Shown piece by piece: positions 12,355 through 14,442 of a DNA stretch of 14,442 bases; within the stretch, counting starts at the first letter, position 1; every line of letters begins with the position of its first letter. The stretch spans positions 1-14,442 of the forward strand of contig CAZNKO010000024.1 in assembly GCA_964573855.1 (NCBI GenBank), written 5' to 3'. The notes beneath the pieces are model-generated. The model saw only the letters and a list, made by a program, of their open reading frames with translations, had not been told where the DNA came from and ran no database searches. A program made the translations under genes and the position numbers. This stretch comes from CAZNKO01 sp964573855. GTDB lineage: Bacteria; Patescibacteriota; Patescibacteriia; UBA9934; GWF2-40-263.

Positions 12355-12395
12355 CTCGGCGGGCGGAATTCCCCCCACACCCCCCTTCCGCCCGC
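12355..12395. repeat. GC-rich hairpin at the left boundary of the AT-rich segment
   Basis: GGCGGGCGGAA (about 12358-12368) and TTCCGCCCGCC (about 12386-12396) are perfect 11-bp arms around a 17-nt C-rich loop. The hairpin straddles the outer end of the 55-bp inverted repeat, so only its inner arm is present in the copy at the window end. Confidence 0.65.
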
Positions 12396-12420
12396 CTCGC
12401 CTTGAACCGGAGCGGAAAGG
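12366..12420 (+). repeat. 55-bp inverted repeat, left copy
   Basis: From GAATTC at 12366 through AGCGGAAAGG at 12420 this sequence is the exact reverse complement of 14388-14442. It is GC-rich between AT-rich neighbours and contains C6-ACA-C6. Identity ends at 12420 on the inner side. The outer side cannot be compared because the window ends. Confidence 0.95.
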
Positions 12421-12436
12421 ACGATTTCAAGTTTTT

Positions 12437-13327
12437 CTAGCCAGCCTTTGCTGACTCGCTCGGCTCTGCCGAGCTTGACGGCAAATTCTTTTGTTCTCCT
12501 TTTCTTGATTTTACCATTTCTTCCGAAAATAGTATTTCGTGAAGTTTATCGACGGGAGTAACTGCGGCTATCCCAACATTTTGCAAAGATACCAAATTTG
12601 CAACTGTATCCGTAATTTGTATTTGATTTCCATGCAAAAAACTTCCCGTCATTATTCCGGCAAGGAATATTACAGGGCCACCTAAACTGATTTGTCCGGG
12701 CCTTCTCATTGGATTGAGTTGGTAAAATACGGGAGACCCGCTATTACCTCCAAAAGATTGGCACTCAAGCAAAAGCAAATCCATAAATTTTGCTGGCTTG
12801 TCTTTTTCCTTCCACTCAATTTTTTCGTCTGATATAAGGGCAACTTTCCCAAAACGGATTATTGGCTGATTCTTTTTCTGTCCTATATGAGAAGTAAACA
12901 ATCCGGCAAAAAATACCTCATCGCCTTCTGCAATCTCATTTTTTGTGATTACTTCTTTATTTGCGATCAAGTTGTCGGGTATAAATTTAAAATCATAAGT
13001 ATTTTGGTCGGGCAGGCAGTTAAATAATGCAATATCTACATCTTTGTCGGGGTGTTCGAAAATTTTGACATCCTTGAGAGCAATTTTTATTAGCTGTGAA
13101 TTGTCGTCCTTTTTATTAAGCCTCAAAACTATTTCTGGCAAATAATTGCCATCCTTATCTTTTAGAACATGTTTGGCACTTACAAAATAAACACTAAAAA
13201 CTTGCTCGTTATCCGCGTGCTTTACACCAACAAAAAAGCCTGTTCCGTTTGGCTTAAATTTGTCTGTGCCCTCTGGAATAAAGATGAACGAAACCGATTT
13301 TTTTATTTCTTGCAGATGATTAGCCAT
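12437..13327 (-). CDS. Trypsin-like serine peptidase
   Basis: A 296-aa cytoplasmic-looking (no signal peptide) chymotrypsin-fold peptidase. Triad: His53 in VSAKHVL, Asp98 in DKDVDIALF, Ser196 in FGGNSGSPVF, with the usual GTGFFV first-barrel strand (29-34) ahead of the His. A glycine-rich second-barrel segment (GQISLGGPVIFLAGIMTG, 211-228) follows Ser. The last 16 residues (from about 281) are a Ser/Ala/Glu tail coded by a GC-rich stretch with a 7-bp hairpin (12458-12464/12468-12474), unlike the AT-rich body. It is the third gene of an operon, 5 bp after the HNH gene. Peptidases of this type without a signal occur as effectors in bacterial defence and conflict systems, which fits the nuclease neighbour but is inference. 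Substrate unknown. Confidence 0.85.
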   Translation of the reverse strand: MANHLQEIKKSVSFIFIPEGTDKFKPNGTGFFVGVKHADNEQVFSVYFVSAKHVLKDKDGNYLPEIVLRLNKKDDNSQLIKIALKDVKIFEHPDKDVDIALFNCLPDQNTYDFKFIPDNLIANKEVITKNEIAEGDEVFFAGLFTSHIGQKKNQPIIRFGKVALISDEKIEWKEKDKPAKFMDLLLLECQSFGGNSGSPVFYQLNPMRRPGQISLGGPVIFLAGIMTGSFLHGNQIQITDTVANLVSLQNVGIAAVTPVDKLHEILFSEEMVKSRKGEQKNLPSSSAEPSESAKAG

Positions 13328-13332
13328 AAAAT

Positions 13333-14040
13333 TTACTCGTTAAAAGCATTTCCTTTTCCTAAATTACAGCGAGAACATTTCGCTTCTAAATTTTCGGGAA
13401 CGGTTTCGCCGCCTTTCGACCAAGGCGTGATATGGTCAACATGCAATTCAACCCCCATTTCTTTCATTGGGCTACGACCGCATTTCTTACATGTAAATCC
13501 GTCCCTCATCAATATCCTAAACCTTAATCTATCTGAAATTTCCCTTTTTGTTTTATGTTTGAATGTCTTTCCCGAAACGCTATCAGTAGAAATTGATTCT
13601 TCAGGAGAGCCATTGGAAATTTCTTCATCATTTTTGTCTGCGTTTATATAAGCAACGAGTGTTTCAAGTGCTTTTCGCCAAGTGCCGAAACGTCTTGCGT
13701 ATGTATCAGCAGAATACTTGGAAAGTGGTTTTCTAAATTCATCGTAACCTGGCTGTCTTCCCAACTTGATCCATACCTCTTCCAAGTTTTTAAATAATTC
13801 TTCATCGGGTATGTTCATTGGGCTGCGGTTTATTGTCAGCCCAGCTTTTTCAAGAATACTAAACCAACTGCCAAGTTTCCGCGTAAGAGTTGTAGGATGA
13901 TACTTCCCATACTCCCGATACTCGTCCATAGTTACGGAGTCTTTTTTTAATGCAGCCGAAACTCGTCTTACATCAGCAAGCATTTCTTCTTCCGAAGTAT
14001 TTCTGTGGAATTCATCAAGTTGAAATTTAAAATCGCTCAT
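13333..14040 (-). CDS. HNH endonuclease with two homing-endonuclease-associated repeats
   Basis: A 235-aa protein. Two related helical units (about 18-67 and 79-128), each with a ...YxxYG/F..xTxxRrfGsW...LE.AG-like pattern (TLTRKLGSWFSILEKAGL and YARRFGTWRKALETL), are the repeats that bind DNA in some HNH homing enzymes. A polar linker (133-165) follows, then an HNH domain: FTCKKCGRS (C184, C187), LHVDHITPWSKGGE (D202, H203), ENLEAKCSRCNLGKGN (N217, C222, C225, N226). The domain resembles McrA-like and phage HNH nucleases. It starts 2 bp after the XRE stop and ends 5 bp before the peptidase, so the three form one transcript. It could be a restriction-type effector controlled by the XRE protein, or a homing nuclease. 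Confidence 0.85.
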   Translation of the reverse strand: MSDFKFQLDEFHRNTSEEEMLADVRRVSAALKKDSVTMDEYREYGKYHPTTLTRKLGSWFSILEKAGLTINRSPMNIPDEELFKNLEEVWIKLGRQPGYDEFRKPLSKYSADTYARRFGTWRKALETLVAYINADKNDEEISNGSPEESISTDSVSGKTFKHKTKREISDRLRFRILMRDGFTCKKCGRSPMKEMGVELHVDHITPWSKGGETVPENLEAKCSRCNLGKGNAFNE

Positions 14041-14042
14041 AG

Positions 14043-14240
14043 TTATTTCAATAAATCTTCCATGGAAACGCCGAGTGCTTTGGCGATCTTGGCAATCATC
14101 TGAACGCCCGGCTTTGTTACAAAATCGCCCTCAATCTTAGCGAGGGTAGAGTATTTAAGCTCGGCTTTTCGTGCCAAATCGTCTTGGCTTATGCCTTGCT
14201 TAGTTCTTAACCTTTTAATGTTTTCACCAATGGTTGCCAT
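14043..14240 (-). CDS. Small XRE-family HTH repressor (C-protein-like)
   Basis: A 65-aa protein consisting of a single Cro/C1-type helix-turn-helix: IGENIKRLRTKQGISQDDLA (4-23), recognition helix around KAELKYSTLAKIEGD, then a two-helix cap (VQMIAKIAKALGVSMEDLL). ATG 14240 is used. The frame also opens at TTG 14249 but without a ribosome site. Small proteins of this kind control restriction-modification and toxin systems by binding their own promoter, and here a 21-bp palindrome lies 18 bp upstream of the ATG. It is the first gene of the XRE-HNH-peptidase operon, so it probably regulates all three. Confidence 0.9.
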   Translation of the reverse strand: MATIGENIKRLRTKQGISQDDLARKAELKYSTLAKIEGDFVTKPGVQMIAKIAKALGVSMEDLLK

Positions 14241-14257
14241 AGTATCCAATTTTTGAT

Positions 14258-14288
14258 AGTATAAGAATATGTTATACTTTTATTGTAA
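14258..14288 (-). promoter_or_regulatory. Promoter/operator of the XRE-HNH-peptidase operon
   Basis: A perfect palindrome with arms AGTATAA (14258-14264) and TTATACT (14272-14278) around a 7-nt centre. The minus-strand -10 candidate TATACT lies inside it, with TTACAA (14288-14283) as a loose -35 at 19-nt spacing. A further ATAGTAT half-site (14239-14245) lies near the start codon and repeats the one at 14256-14262. Binding there would block the promoter, which suits autorepression. Confidence 0.55.
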
Positions 14289-14387
14289 GATTATGATAAC
14301 AATTTTTTTAATTATCTTCAAGAAAAGCCCGCTTTTGGCCTTCATAAAGTTCGAGCCGACATTTTTGACAGGTTCTTTGGCAGTTTG
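14289..14387. other. AT-rich non-coding stretch
   Basis: No ORF or RNA gene is visible. AAAAG-CCCG-CTTTT (14323-14336) is a small hairpin that could end a minus-strand transcript arriving from beyond the window. On the minus strand its right arm is followed by TTTTCTT, a weak U-run. Confidence 0.35.
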
Positions 14388-14442
14388 CCTTTCCGCTCCG
14401 GTTCAAGGCGAGGCGGGCGGAAGGGGGGTGTGGGGGGAATTC
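14388..14442 (-). repeat. 55-bp inverted repeat, right copy, ending exactly at the window end
   Basis: Exact reverse complement of 12366-12420. It ends with GAATTC at base 14442. With the left copy it brackets the AT-rich operon. Confidence 0.95.

Noticed and set aside
12314..12430. N-terminal extension of the zinc-ribbon HNH protein (in frame to 12430)
   Set aside because: The extension translates the GC-rich inverted repeat, shows no domain, and an ATG stands at the beginning of the cysteine-rich protein.

Overview
The window is a GC-rich chromosomal segment followed by a visibly AT-rich end. It most resembles a member of the Patescibacteria (Candidate Phyla Radiation). This is inferred from gene content, not from a marker tree: VirB2/TrbC-like pilin segments in an envelope protein, a short URI-type GIY-YIG ORF, almost no Shine-Dalgarno sites, and spacers filled with short tandem repeats and palindromes. 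TAG ends at least five genes here, so the code looks standard.

Layout. 1-354 (-) is the N-terminal part of a phosphohexomutase, cut by the window edge. From 438 to 7757 (+) runs an envelope gene cluster: lemA broken by one in-frame TAG, clpC, a small membrane protein, a membrane-anchored beta-propeller protein, a DsbA-like thiol oxidoreductase, and a three-part secreted/membrane protein with 18-cysteine repeats, a VirB2-like two-helix segment and an NlpC/P60 domain. Convergent to it, 4 bp away, is recG (-), preceded by a 101-bp MITE-like element and a small unknown gene that has its own promoter and Shine-Dalgarno site.

From 10364 to 12313 lies an unusual tRNA/endonuclease region. An intact tRNA-Arg(GCG) is preceded by a GIY-YIG ORF. 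On its other side that ORF is bordered by a second copy of the 5' half of the same tRNA, broken exactly before the anticodon and itself interrupted by two related palindromes. Further on, tRNA-Ser(UGA) is preceded by a zinc-ribbon HNH ORF. In both pairs the nuclease ORF stops inside the first 10-15 nt of the tRNA. A two-helix membrane protein lies between the pairs.

The AT-rich end (12421-14387) carries a compact minus-strand operon: an XRE repressor with a palindromic operator, an HNH nuclease with two homing-endonuclease-associated repeats, and a trypsin-like peptidase. A perfect 55-bp inverted repeat borders it, and the right copy is the last 55 bases of the window. That may be a real boundary of a mobile segment or an assembly-graph end, so linkage of this operon to the rest of the window needs checking.

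How the genes may work together: the DsbA-like protein probably oxidises the cysteine repeats encoded by the overlapping downstream gene, which may be a surface pilus/peptidoglycan-processing component. The three endonuclease ORFs within about 3.6 kb suggest a hotspot for selfish or defensive elements next to tRNA genes.
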